Shown here one piece after another: positions 9,130 to 15,269 of a stretch of 64,000 nucleotides of DNA. A model generated the notes under the pieces. The model saw only the letters and a list, made by a program, of their open reading frames with translations. It made no database searches and was not told where the DNA came from. The translations under genes and the position numbers were made by a program. How positions within the stretch are numbered: position 1 is the first letter of the stretch; each line of letters starts with the position of its first letter. The stretch covers positions 130,633 through 194,632 of the forward strand of contig NZ_QNRH01000005.1 of assembly GCF_003314995.1 (NCBI RefSeq), written 5' to 3'. The stretch is from Pseudochrobactrum asaccharolyticum. Its GTDB lineage: Bacteria; Pseudomonadota; Alphaproteobacteria; Rhizobiales; Rhizobiaceae.

Positions 9130-10254
9130 GTGAATACTTCAGCTCCAATAAAGAATACGCAGCAAAAGCTGTCTTCCGCATCCGGTCAGCCTCCCGTGAC
9201 CGGTGATGAAGTTGTTAAACTCTCCAATATTAAACGCATGTTCGGCACGACACCTGCCGTCAATGATATTTCTCTCTCGGTCAAACGCGGCGAAATTCTC
9301 GGTATTATCGGCCGCAGCGGCGCCGGAAAATCCACTTTGATCCGCTGCCTTAACGGGCTGGAACAGCCGGACAGCGGCTCGGTCATCATTGAAGGTCAGG
9401 AAATCACCGGCCTTACCGAAAGTCAGCTGCAGCCGGTACGCCGTCGTATCGGCATGATTTTTCAGCATTTCAATCTCATGTCTGCCAAGACTGTCGCCCA
9501 GAATATTGCACTGCCGCTTAAAATTGCAGGCATTGCAAAATCCGAGCGCCAGAAAATCGTTGAGGAACTGCTGGAACTGGTCGGTCTGTCGGAACGTGCA
9601 CAGCATTATCCGGCACAGCTTTCCGGTGGCCAGAAACAGCGCGTCGGCATTGCCCGCGCTCTGGCAGCCAAACCGAGCCTGCTCTTGTCTGATGAAGCAA
9701 CATCCGCGCTTGATCCGGAAACCACCCAGTCCATTCTGGCGCTGCTGAAAGACATCAATCAGAAGCTCGGCCTGACCATTCTTCTAATTACCCATGAAAT
9801 GGATGTGATCCGTAAAATTGCCGACCGTGTGATTGTTCTCGACCACGGACAGATTGCCGAGCAAGGCCCTGTCTGGGAAGTTTTTGCCCGCCCGCAGGCA
9901 GAGACAACCAGAAACCTGCTGAAAATGCTGACCCCTGCTTTGCCAGAGAGTATTGCCACGCATCTGACACAGGATCAGCGCTCTGCAGATGAAGCGATCA
10001 TCCGCATCCGCATTTCCGGTGAAGCAGCCCGCAGACCGATCATCAATGATATCGCCTCTGCCTCCGGCCTCAATGCCCGCCTTGTTCATGGCGGTATTGA
10101 TACAATTCAGGGAGAGCCGGTTGGCACATTATTCCTCGGTCTCCCCGCGCATGACCAGTCAGCTCTGCAAAAGGCTGTCGGTTTTCTGAAGACAATTTGT
10201 GATGAAACGGAGGTTGCCGGATATGTTTCAGTTCCTGACACCCGCAATGCTTGA
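9130..10254 (+). CDS. metN: Methionine ABC transporter ATP-binding protein
   Basis: 374-residue ATPase of the methionine importer. Walker A GRSGAGKS, Q-loop, signature LSGGQKQR, Walker B LLLSDEATSALD and the switch histidine in ITHEMD are all present. The C-terminal NIL domain (about the last 80 residues) is the methionine-sensing regulatory domain of MetN. The start is GTG at 9130, because GAGGATAAA stands immediately upstream; an in-frame TTG at 9082 has no binding site. The N-terminus before the ABC domain is about 25 residues longer than in enterobacteria. It overlaps metI by 32 bases. Confidence 0.92.
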   Translation: MNTSAPIKNTQQKLSSASGQPPVTGDEVVKLSNIKRMFGTTPAVNDISLSVKRGEILGIIGRSGAGKSTLIRCLNGLEQPDSGSVIIEGQEITGLTESQLQPVRRRIGMIFQHFNLMSAKTVAQNIALPLKIAGIAKSERQKIVEELLELVGLSERAQHYPAQLSGGQKQRVGIARALAAKPSLLLSDEATSALDPETTQSILALLKDINQKLGLTILLITHEMDVIRKIADRVIVLDHGQIAEQGPVWEVFARPQAETTRNLLKMLTPALPESIATHLTQDQRSADEAIIRIRISGEAARRPIINDIASASGLNARLVHGGIDTIQGEPVGTLFLGLPAHDQSALQKAVGFLKTICDETEVAGYVSVPDTRNA

Positions 10255-10900
10255 TCTGCTCTGGCGCTCCCTTGGCGAAACCCTGATCATGACCGGTTTC
10301 TCCAGCCTGTTCACATTGATTTTCGGTCTGCCGCTCGGCCTGTTGCTGATCCTGACAGATCGTAACGGCTTGCTGCAAAACTTAGCCGTCAATCGCGTTG
10401 TCGGCGCAGTGGTCAATGCCTTCCGGTCTGTGCCGTTTATCATCCTGCTGGTCGCGCTGATCCCCTTCACGCGCCTGATTATGGGCACTGCACTCGGCAC
10501 CTGGGCATCCATTGTGCCGCTGTCGATTGCAGCCATTCCCTATTATGCCCGTATGGCGGAAGTATCACTGCGCGAAGTTGATCACGGTCTGATTGAAGCC
10601 GCCCGCTCCATGGGTGCGAGCCGCTGGACGATTATCAAGGAAGTGCTGATACCGGAATCCATGCCGGGTCTGATTGCAGGCTTCACCGTGACAATCGTCA
10701 CCCTGATCGGTGCCTCTGCTATGGCCGGTGCAATCGGTGCAGGTGGTCTGGGCGACCTTGCTATCCGCTATGGCTATCAGCGCTTTAACTACCCGATTAT
10801 GGCGGCTGTTGTGGCTGTATTGATTGTGATTGTCTGCCTGATCCAGTGGATCGGTGACCGTCTGGTACAAAAAGTCGATAAGCGTATCGTTAAGCGCTAA
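10223..10900 (+). CDS. metI: Methionine ABC transporter permease
   Basis: 225-residue inner-membrane permease with five hydrophobic segments. The EAA loop that contacts MetN is visible (EAARSMGASRWTIIKEVLIP). I chose the ATG at 10223 because GGAGG lies nine bases upstream; a GTG at 10199 and an ATG at 10202 are in frame but less likely. It is translated from within the 3' end of metN, a sign of coupling. The stop TAA (10898-10900) is the first base triplet of a palindromic repeat, and a terminator follows. Confidence 0.92.
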   Translation: MFQFLTPAMLDLLWRSLGETLIMTGFSSLFTLIFGLPLGLLLILTDRNGLLQNLAVNRVVGAVVNAFRSVPFIILLVALIPFTRLIMGTALGTWASIVPLSIAAIPYYARMAEVSLREVDHGLIEAARSMGASRWTIIKEVLIPESMPGLIAGFTVTIVTLIGASAMAGAIGAGGLGDLAIRYGYQRFNYPIMAAVVAVLIVIVCLIQWIGDRLVQKVDKRIVKR

Positions 10901-10950
10901 AGCATGTCTCCCAAAAGTGGACACCGGTTTTGGGATAAAAAACATGCGCA
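10897..10950. repeat. Palindromic mosaic repeat, right module (copy 1)
   Basis: Nested palindrome: GCATGT (10902-10907) / ACATGC (10942-10947) around CCCAAAA (10910-10916) / TTTTGGG (10928-10934), with AAAGTGG.ACCGGTTTT in the middle. The same central motif, AAAAGTGGGAACCGGTTTT or its complement, recurs at 35496, 45318 and in complement near 47200 and 58065. The metI stop TAA is part of its terminal CTAAAGC. Confidence 0.75.
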
Positions 10951-10955
10951 AAAAC

Positions 10956-10982
10956 AAAGGCCGGTGAAAACCGGCCTTTTTG
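10956..10982 (+). terminator. Rho-independent terminator after metI
   Basis: AAAGGCCGGT / ACCGGCCTTTTT stem (10956-10980) with a GAA-type loop and T run. It lies between two palindromic repeat modules. Confidence 0.8.
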
Positions 10983-10994
10983 GTATCTCATAAA

Positions 10995-11039
10995 ATTAGA
11001 GCGCCGTGTGCCAGACTTGGCACACAAAGGTCGCTCTAA
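10995..11039. repeat. Palindromic repeat, left-type module
   Basis: TTAGAGCG (10996-11003) / CGCTCTAA (11032-11039) encloses a second perfect stem GTGTGCCA / TGGCACAC (11006-11025). The TTAGAGC/GCTCTAA ends are those of the other palindromic repeats in this window. Confidence 0.7.
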
Positions 11040-11049
11040 CACTTTAAAA

Positions 11050-11102
11050 TTAGAGCATAATTTCATCTTAAACTAATTCAAGTTTAGAGAATTATGCTCT
11101 AA
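11050..11102. repeat. Palindromic repeat overlapping the VOC gene stop
   Basis: A 13-bp perfect outer arm, TTAGAGCATAATT (11050-11062) / AATTATGCTCTAA (11090-11102), encloses an inner TTAAACT/AGTTTA stem. The complement of its terminal CTA (11099-11101) is the TAG stop of the VOC-family gene. Confidence 0.75.
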
Positions 11103-11509
11103 GTGCGCTTTTCGTGAACGCCGACTTCAACCGTATTGCCGTCGGGATCAAAGACCAGAGCCGCGAAATATCCCATTTCTTTAGGCCCCTGATAGGATGG
11201 TGCACCGCTGTCACGTCCGCCGGATTTCAATGCGGCCTGATAAAAGGCTTCAACCTGCTCCCGGCTCTTAGCGCTGAATTTGAGGTGCAAATGCTGCCCC
11301 GGTTTAAGCTCTGCCTCTTCAGCAGCGCCACCCTTTGCAGCAATCACCCGCAAAAACGGCAAGGGACTGCGGGCATTACCGCTGACAAAAAACAGGTTCT
11401 CCGCCGTCTGCAACACCCTAAGCTCCAGTGCAGACATGCTGCCGGAGTAAAATTGATAGGATGCCGGAATATTCCGGCTCTCAAAGCCGATATGGTCAAA
11501 TAAAGACAT
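11099..11509 (-). CDS. VOC-superfamily (glyoxalase/bleomycin-resistance-like) protein
   Basis: 136-residue single-domain protein of the vicinal oxygen chelate fold. It starts with the typical metal-ligand histidine context (MSLFDHIGFESRN), has a central HLHLKF segment, and ends with LVFDPDGNTVEVG, whose glutamate is the usual second ligand. The substrate cannot be told from sequence. I took the ATG at 11509; the reading frame also allows a TTG two codons upstream. The stop codon lies inside a palindromic repeat. It is an isolated gene on this strand between metI and the TPR lipoprotein. Confidence 0.75.
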   Translation of the reverse strand: MSLFDHIGFESRNIPASYQFYSGSMSALELRVLQTAENLFFVSGNARSPLPFLRVIAAKGGAAEEAELKPGQHLHLKFSAKSREQVEAFYQAALKSGGRDSGAPSYQGPKEMGYFAALVFDPDGNTVEVGVHEKRT

Positions 11510-11540
11510 AGCCAATAATATAGAGAGCTTCTGCCATAAG

Positions 11541-11577
11541 AAAAGAGCCGCCGGATACTGAATCCTGCGGCTCTTTA
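11541..11577 (-). terminator. Terminator of the TPR lipoprotein gene
   Basis: AAGAGCCGC (11543-11551) / GCGGCTCTT (11567-11575). On the minus strand the stem is followed by TTTTCTT, so it terminates leftward transcription from the TPR gene. Confidence 0.75.
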
Positions 11578-11611
11578 ACTTGCTATGCTCAGTTTATTAA
11601 GAACTGAACCA

Positions 11612-12469
11612 TTACCGCGTACGGCTCAGACCATCTTTGGCAGGCTTGTATTGCGGATCAAGCTGCACAGCACGGGCATAGGACGCCGCTGCACGCTTTT
11701 TATCGCCGCGGTGCTCATAGACCAGCGCCTGATTAGCCCAGCTCTCAGCAACCTTATCATCCAGCCCGATCGCCGTATTGAAATCATCAAAGGCATTATC
11801 ATAATCGCCGAGTGCCGCATAGGAAATGCCGCGGCCATTATAGGGCTCCGGCGCATTCGATTGCAGAGAAGCAGCAGCCGAGAAATCCTCAATCGCCTGC
11901 TTGTGCTGACCGCGTGCCTGATAGATCAGACCACGATTGTGATAAGCGCGGCCATCCGTTGTATCCAGCTGGATTGCGCGGTTAAAATCTGTCATCGCCT
12001 CGTCCAGACGCCCTGCCTGACGATAGACATTACCACGGCCGATATAGGCGGCATCATATTGCGGATTGATCTGAATGGCGCGGCCATAGTCCTGCACCGC
12101 AGCAGCATCATTCTTCAGATAACGCTGAATGAGCGCGCGATTGGCATAGGCCTGATAATAATTCGGATCGAGCTGGATCGCCGTATCAAAATCCTTCATC
12201 GCCTCGCGATAGCGCCCTGCCTTACCATAGGCAGAGCCACGCACATTGTAGCTTTCAGGATTACGAGGGTTACTTTGAATAACAGTCGTCAGCGAGCCGA
12301 TATTTTCGCTGGAGCCCTGCGCCAGATCAACCGGCGTCAGAATGGAGTTGGAAGTGCTCTGACAACCTGCAAGAGCCAATACAGCGCAGGACGCTGCGGC
12401 CAGCAGCATATTACGCCCAAACCGGCGCGGTTCTTGTCGCGTCAGACTTACACTTACCAAAGATGCCAT
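11612..12469 (-). CDS. TPR-repeat lipoprotein
   Basis: 285-residue secreted lipoprotein. The N-terminus has a basic region, a hydrophobic core and the lipobox LALAGC with C36 as the lipidated residue. About six tetratricopeptide repeats fill residues 60-275, each with the A..N..A-x-Y...DF..AI.L.P pattern. This resembles NlpI-like proteins, which scaffold cell-wall enzymes in the periplasm, but the partner here is unknown. ATG 12469 has AGGAG eight bases upstream. It is monocistronic, with its own terminator at 11541-11577. Confidence 0.85.
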   Translation of the reverse strand: MASLVSVSLTRQEPRRFGRNMLLAAASCAVLALAGCQSTSNSILTPVDLAQGSSENIGSLTTVIQSNPRNPESYNVRGSAYGKAGRYREAMKDFDTAIQLDPNYYQAYANRALIQRYLKNDAAAVQDYGRAIQINPQYDAAYIGRGNVYRQAGRLDEAMTDFNRAIQLDTTDGRAYHNRGLIYQARGQHKQAIEDFSAAASLQSNAPEPYNGRGISYAALGDYDNAFDDFNTAIGLDDKVAESWANQALVYEHRGDKKRAAASYARAVQLDPQYKPAKDGLSRTR

Positions 12470-12837
12470 TCATGCACTCCTCAAAAGCAGTTTACCAACG
12501 CTCTGAACAGAGGCGACAAACCGCATATTATATCTCAAGGCTGGCGCGGACGATGATCGCCTCTTACCCGACAGCTTTGCCCCGCCATACAGAAAAAAGG
12601 CGGAAGCGAATATTCACCCCACCTTAAAGCTGTTTTTCAGCGATGCAAATATATTGGCATGGTCAAGTTTTACAATAAAGCTACACATTTTACCAATTCC
12701 TGTGAACGGGTAACATGTTTTGTAAATGCTAATGACACATAAAGCAAAACGCACGATCCGGAGACCATGCGCTGCTTAATCAGTATATCTGATCAGAAAC
12801 CATACAGCAGACAGCCGCAGGTTCAGTCTGATTAGCG
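12470..12837. other. Intergenic region upstream of the TPR gene
   Basis: 368 bases without a credible ORF. It should contain the leftward promoter of the TPR lipoprotein. A perfect 10-bp palindrome TCTGATCAGA lies at 12788-12797. I see no RNA gene. Confidence 0.4.
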
Positions 12838-12905
12838 AGCCGCTACGCGGCTTGCAATTAACTGGTCGCTAAGCGACCGGCTAATTAACGGGCCGCTACG
12901 CGGCC
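12838..12905 (-). repeat. Three tandem stop-codon hairpins at the 3' end of rpsU
   Basis: Three hairpin units spaced 27 and 26 bp apart. On the coding strand they are GGCCGC-GTA-GCGGCC (12905-12891), GGTCGC-TTA-GCGACC (12878-12864) and AGCCGC-GTA-GCGGCT (12852-12838). The spacers are also alike (GTTAATTAGC, GTTAATTGCA, GCTAATCAG). The first unit encodes the last residues of S21, and its spacer carries the TAA stop; each later unit keeps a TAA. The C-to-T and G-to-A changes in unit 2 are paired with each other, so the stem is preserved. Confidence 0.85.
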
Positions 12906-13115
12906 GCCGCCTACCAGACCTTCACGCTGTGCGCGCTTACGAGCCAGCTTGCGTGCACGGCGAACGGCTTCAGCCTTTTCGCGAGCGCGCTTTTCAGATG
13001 GCTTTTCATAATGGCCGCGCATTTTCATTTCGCGGAAAATACCTTCACGCTGCATCTTTTTCTTAAGAGCGCGGAGAGCCTGATCAACATTATTATCGCG
13101 TACGAGTACCTGCAC
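12885..13115 (-). CDS. rpsU: 30S ribosomal protein S21
   Basis: 76-residue basic ribosomal protein of the small subunit platform, needed for efficient initiation on Shine-Dalgarno-containing mRNAs. The N-terminus [20 protein letters not shown] and the middle [16 protein letters not shown] are characteristic of alphaproteobacterial S21. The last residues, GGGRVAAR, are encoded inside the first of three tandem hairpin repeats. A possible structured 5' leader lies at 13163-13259. Confidence 0.95.
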   Translation of the reverse strand: MQVLVRDNNVDQALRALKKKMQREGIFREMKMRGHYEKPSEKRAREKAEAVRRARKLARKRAQREGLVGGGRVAAR

Positions 13116-13162
13116 GTGTAATCCCGTTCCGTTTCAGTTAGATTTTTCAGTTTAGCCTGAAG

Positions 13163-13259
13163 GCATCGGTGAGCCTCGAAGACAACTCAGTCTGGCAGTT
13201 CCGCTAGGGAGCCGTCTGATGGCTGGAAATCTTAAGACTTCGCAACGGCCTTCCGATGC
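13163..13259 (-). ncRNA. Candidate structured leader RNA upstream of rpsU
   Basis: On the rpsU strand a 97-base segment is closed by GCATCGG / CCGATGC (complements at 13253-13259 and 13163-13169). It contains internal complementary pieces such as AGCC/GGCT around 13211-13224. It ends 48 bases before the rpsU ATG. I do not recognise a known family, and the call rests only on the closing helix and position. Confidence 0.3.
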
Positions 13260-13672
13260 AAATTCGAGTGCCGTTTAACAGTATCCGGCGCAATTGTCCA
13301 CACGGAATCCGCAAGAGTGCCCCTGATCAGGCCTTATCAACCTCATTATTGCAGTTTTTATCGCAAAAATCACATTTTATTTAGATTTTTTGGCGTGCGG
13401 ACAGGGTTGTTTTTCTTTCAAAGCAGTCAAAAATCCAAGCCATTTTGCCGGAGATTCTCTGTCATATTTTCATCATCAGGCCACGTAAAACGAAGTGAGT
13501 CCTTCCCTCGATTACAAGTAAGAAATCCTGACCGGCTTTTGCAGTAATTCTGCAAACAAAAACCACATGATACGCCATAACCCGTCGTAAAATGGCAAAG
13601 TCAGTGTCGGCATATGGTTTATCTTTCATGGAAACGGCGGAAAAAATCTTCCGCCCCCAAAAAGGGGACATT
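13260..13672. other. Divergent intergenic region between rpsU and soxB
   Basis: 413 bases holding the leftward rpsU and rightward soxB promoters. The in-frame extension of soxB back to 13592 is not used, because the ribosome binding site fits the ATG at 13673. No other gene or repeat seen. Confidence 0.4.
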
Positions 13673-14926
13673 ATGCGTAAGTTTTCAGTATTTGCAGTTG
13701 CCCGTGAAGCACTGCGCGGAAATAAAGGCTGGGAGCCACAATGGGCTTCACCGGAACCGCGTGCCAGCTATGATGTAATTATTGTCGGCGGCGGCGGCCA
13801 CGGTCTGGGTGCAGCCTATTATCTGGCCAAAGAACACGGCATCACCAATATTGCAGTACTGGAAAAAGGCTGGATCGGCGGCGGCAATACCGGCCGCAAC
13901 ACCACTATCATCCGCTCCAACTATCTCTATGAAGAGAGCATGAATATCTATGAGCATTCGCTCAAGATGTGGGAGAACCTGTCACAGGATCTCAACTACA
14001 ACGTCATGTTCTCACCGCGCGGTGTGCTGATGCTGTCGCATAATATCCATGACAAGCAGTCCTTCCAGCGTCACGTCAATGCCAACCGCCTCTATGGCAT
14101 CGACAATGAATGGCTGACACCGGAGCAGGCCAAGGCCTATTGCCCGCCGCTGAATATTTCACAAAACTCCCGCTATCCGATCAATGGTGCCGCTTTGCAG
14201 CGCCGCGGCGGTGTTGCTCGTCACGATGCGGTTGCATGGGGTTATGCACGCGCGGCTTCCGACCGTGGCGTCCATATCATCCAGAATTGCGAAGTGCTGG
14301 GTATTCGCCGCAATACAGACGGCAGTGTCAGCGGTGTCGAAACCAATCGCGGCTTTATCGGCGCCAAGAAAATCGGCGTCTCCGCCTCCGGTCACTCCTC
14401 AGTCATCATGAATATGGCCGATGTACGTGTGCCGCTGCAAAGCTCCCCGCTGCAGGCACTGGTTTCCGAACCGATGAAGCCGATTGTACCATGTGTGGTC
14501 ATGTCCAATGCGGTTCATGCCTATATTTCCCAGTCGGATAAAGGCGAGTTCGTCATCGGTGCCGGTACGGATCAGTATAATTCCTACTCCCAGACCGGCG
14601 GCTTGCAGATCATCACCCATACACTGGATGCGATCTGTGAGTTGTTCCCGATGTTCCGCCGCGTAAAAATGATGCGCCAATGGGGCGGGGTCACTGATAA
14701 CACCATCGACCGCGCTCCGATCCAAAGCAAAACGCCCGTGCAAAACCTGTTCATCAATGCAGGCTGGGGCACCGGCGGTTTCAAAGCAACGCCGGGTTCC
14801 GCCCATTTGTTTGCGCACCTGATCGCCCGTGGTGAACCGCATGCGCTGGCTGCCGGCTTTACACTCGATCGCTTCCGCACCGGCCGTCTGATCGACGAAG
14901 CTGCCGCCGCCGCTGTTGCACACTGA
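13673..14926 (+). CDS. soxB: Sarcosine oxidase, beta subunit
   Basis: 417-residue flavoprotein subunit of heterotetrameric sarcosine oxidase, which oxidatively demethylates sarcosine to glycine in the cytoplasm, giving 5,10-methylene-THF and H2O2. The dinucleotide-binding motif VGGGGHGLGAAYYL lies near residues 38-51, and the family signature NTGRNTTIIRSNYL follows, near the flavin-attachment region. ATG 13673 has AAAGGGG at an ideal distance; an upstream ATG at 13592 would add 27 unlike residues. It is the first gene of soxBDAG, 16 bases before soxD. Confidence 0.95.
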   Translation: MRKFSVFAVAREALRGNKGWEPQWASPEPRASYDVIIVGGGGHGLGAAYYLAKEHGITNIAVLEKGWIGGGNTGRNTTIIRSNYLYEESMNIYEHSLKMWENLSQDLNYNVMFSPRGVLMLSHNIHDKQSFQRHVNANRLYGIDNEWLTPEQAKAYCPPLNISQNSRYPINGAALQRRGGVARHDAVAWGYARAASDRGVHIIQNCEVLGIRRNTDGSVSGVETNRGFIGAKKIGVSASGHSSVIMNMADVRVPLQSSPLQALVSEPMKPIVPCVVMSNAVHAYISQSDKGEFVIGAGTDQYNSYSQTGGLQIITHTLDAICELFPMFRRVKMMRQWGGVTDNTIDRAPIQSKTPVQNLFINAGWGTGGFKATPGSAHLFAHLIARGEPHALAAGFTLDRFRTGRLIDEAAAAAVAH

Positions 14927-14942
14927 ATAAGGATAGCCAATC

Positions 14943-15269
14943 ATGTTACTGATCCATTGTCCTTATTGCGGCGAAGACCGCTCGGAGCTGGAATTCCGTA
15001 ATGCGCATGATGCGCATATTGCCCGCCCTACCAATATAACCGAGCTTTCGGACGAGGAATTCGTTGAGTTTCTCTATTGGCGCGACAATCCCAAAGGCGT
15101 GATTTTTGAACGCTGGCGGCATATTCATGGCTGCGGCCGCTTCTTCAATGCCGCGCGCGATACGGTGAGTGACCGGTTCCTTCTCACCTATAAAGCCGGA
15201 GAGCCGAAACCGGATCTCAGCCAAATCGTACAGACAAACAGTGTTGCGGCCAAGGAGAGTGGTAAATGA
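14943..15269 (+). CDS. soxD: Sarcosine oxidase, delta subunit
   Basis: 108-residue small subunit that binds zinc and caps the tetramer. Zinc ligands are visible as CPYCGE near the N-terminus and HIHGCGRFF near residue 62. Its stop overlaps the soxA ATG by four bases. The family is usually about 90-100 residues, so the length is normal. Confidence 0.95.
   Translation: MLLIHCPYCGEDRSELEFRNAHDAHIARPTNITELSDEEFVEFLYWRDNPKGVIFERWRHIHGCGRFFNAARDTVSDRFLLTYKAGEPKPDLSQIVQTNSVAAKESGK

Noticed and set aside
10895-11102. A small non-coding RNA gene or tRNA between metI and the VOC gene
   Set aside because: The structure is explained by two palindromic repeat modules, a terminator and a third palindrome; there is no tRNA-like cloverleaf.
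13317-13547. 76-codon frame between rpsU and soxB
   Set aside because: No ribosome binding site, no recognisable domain, and composition unlike the flanking genes.
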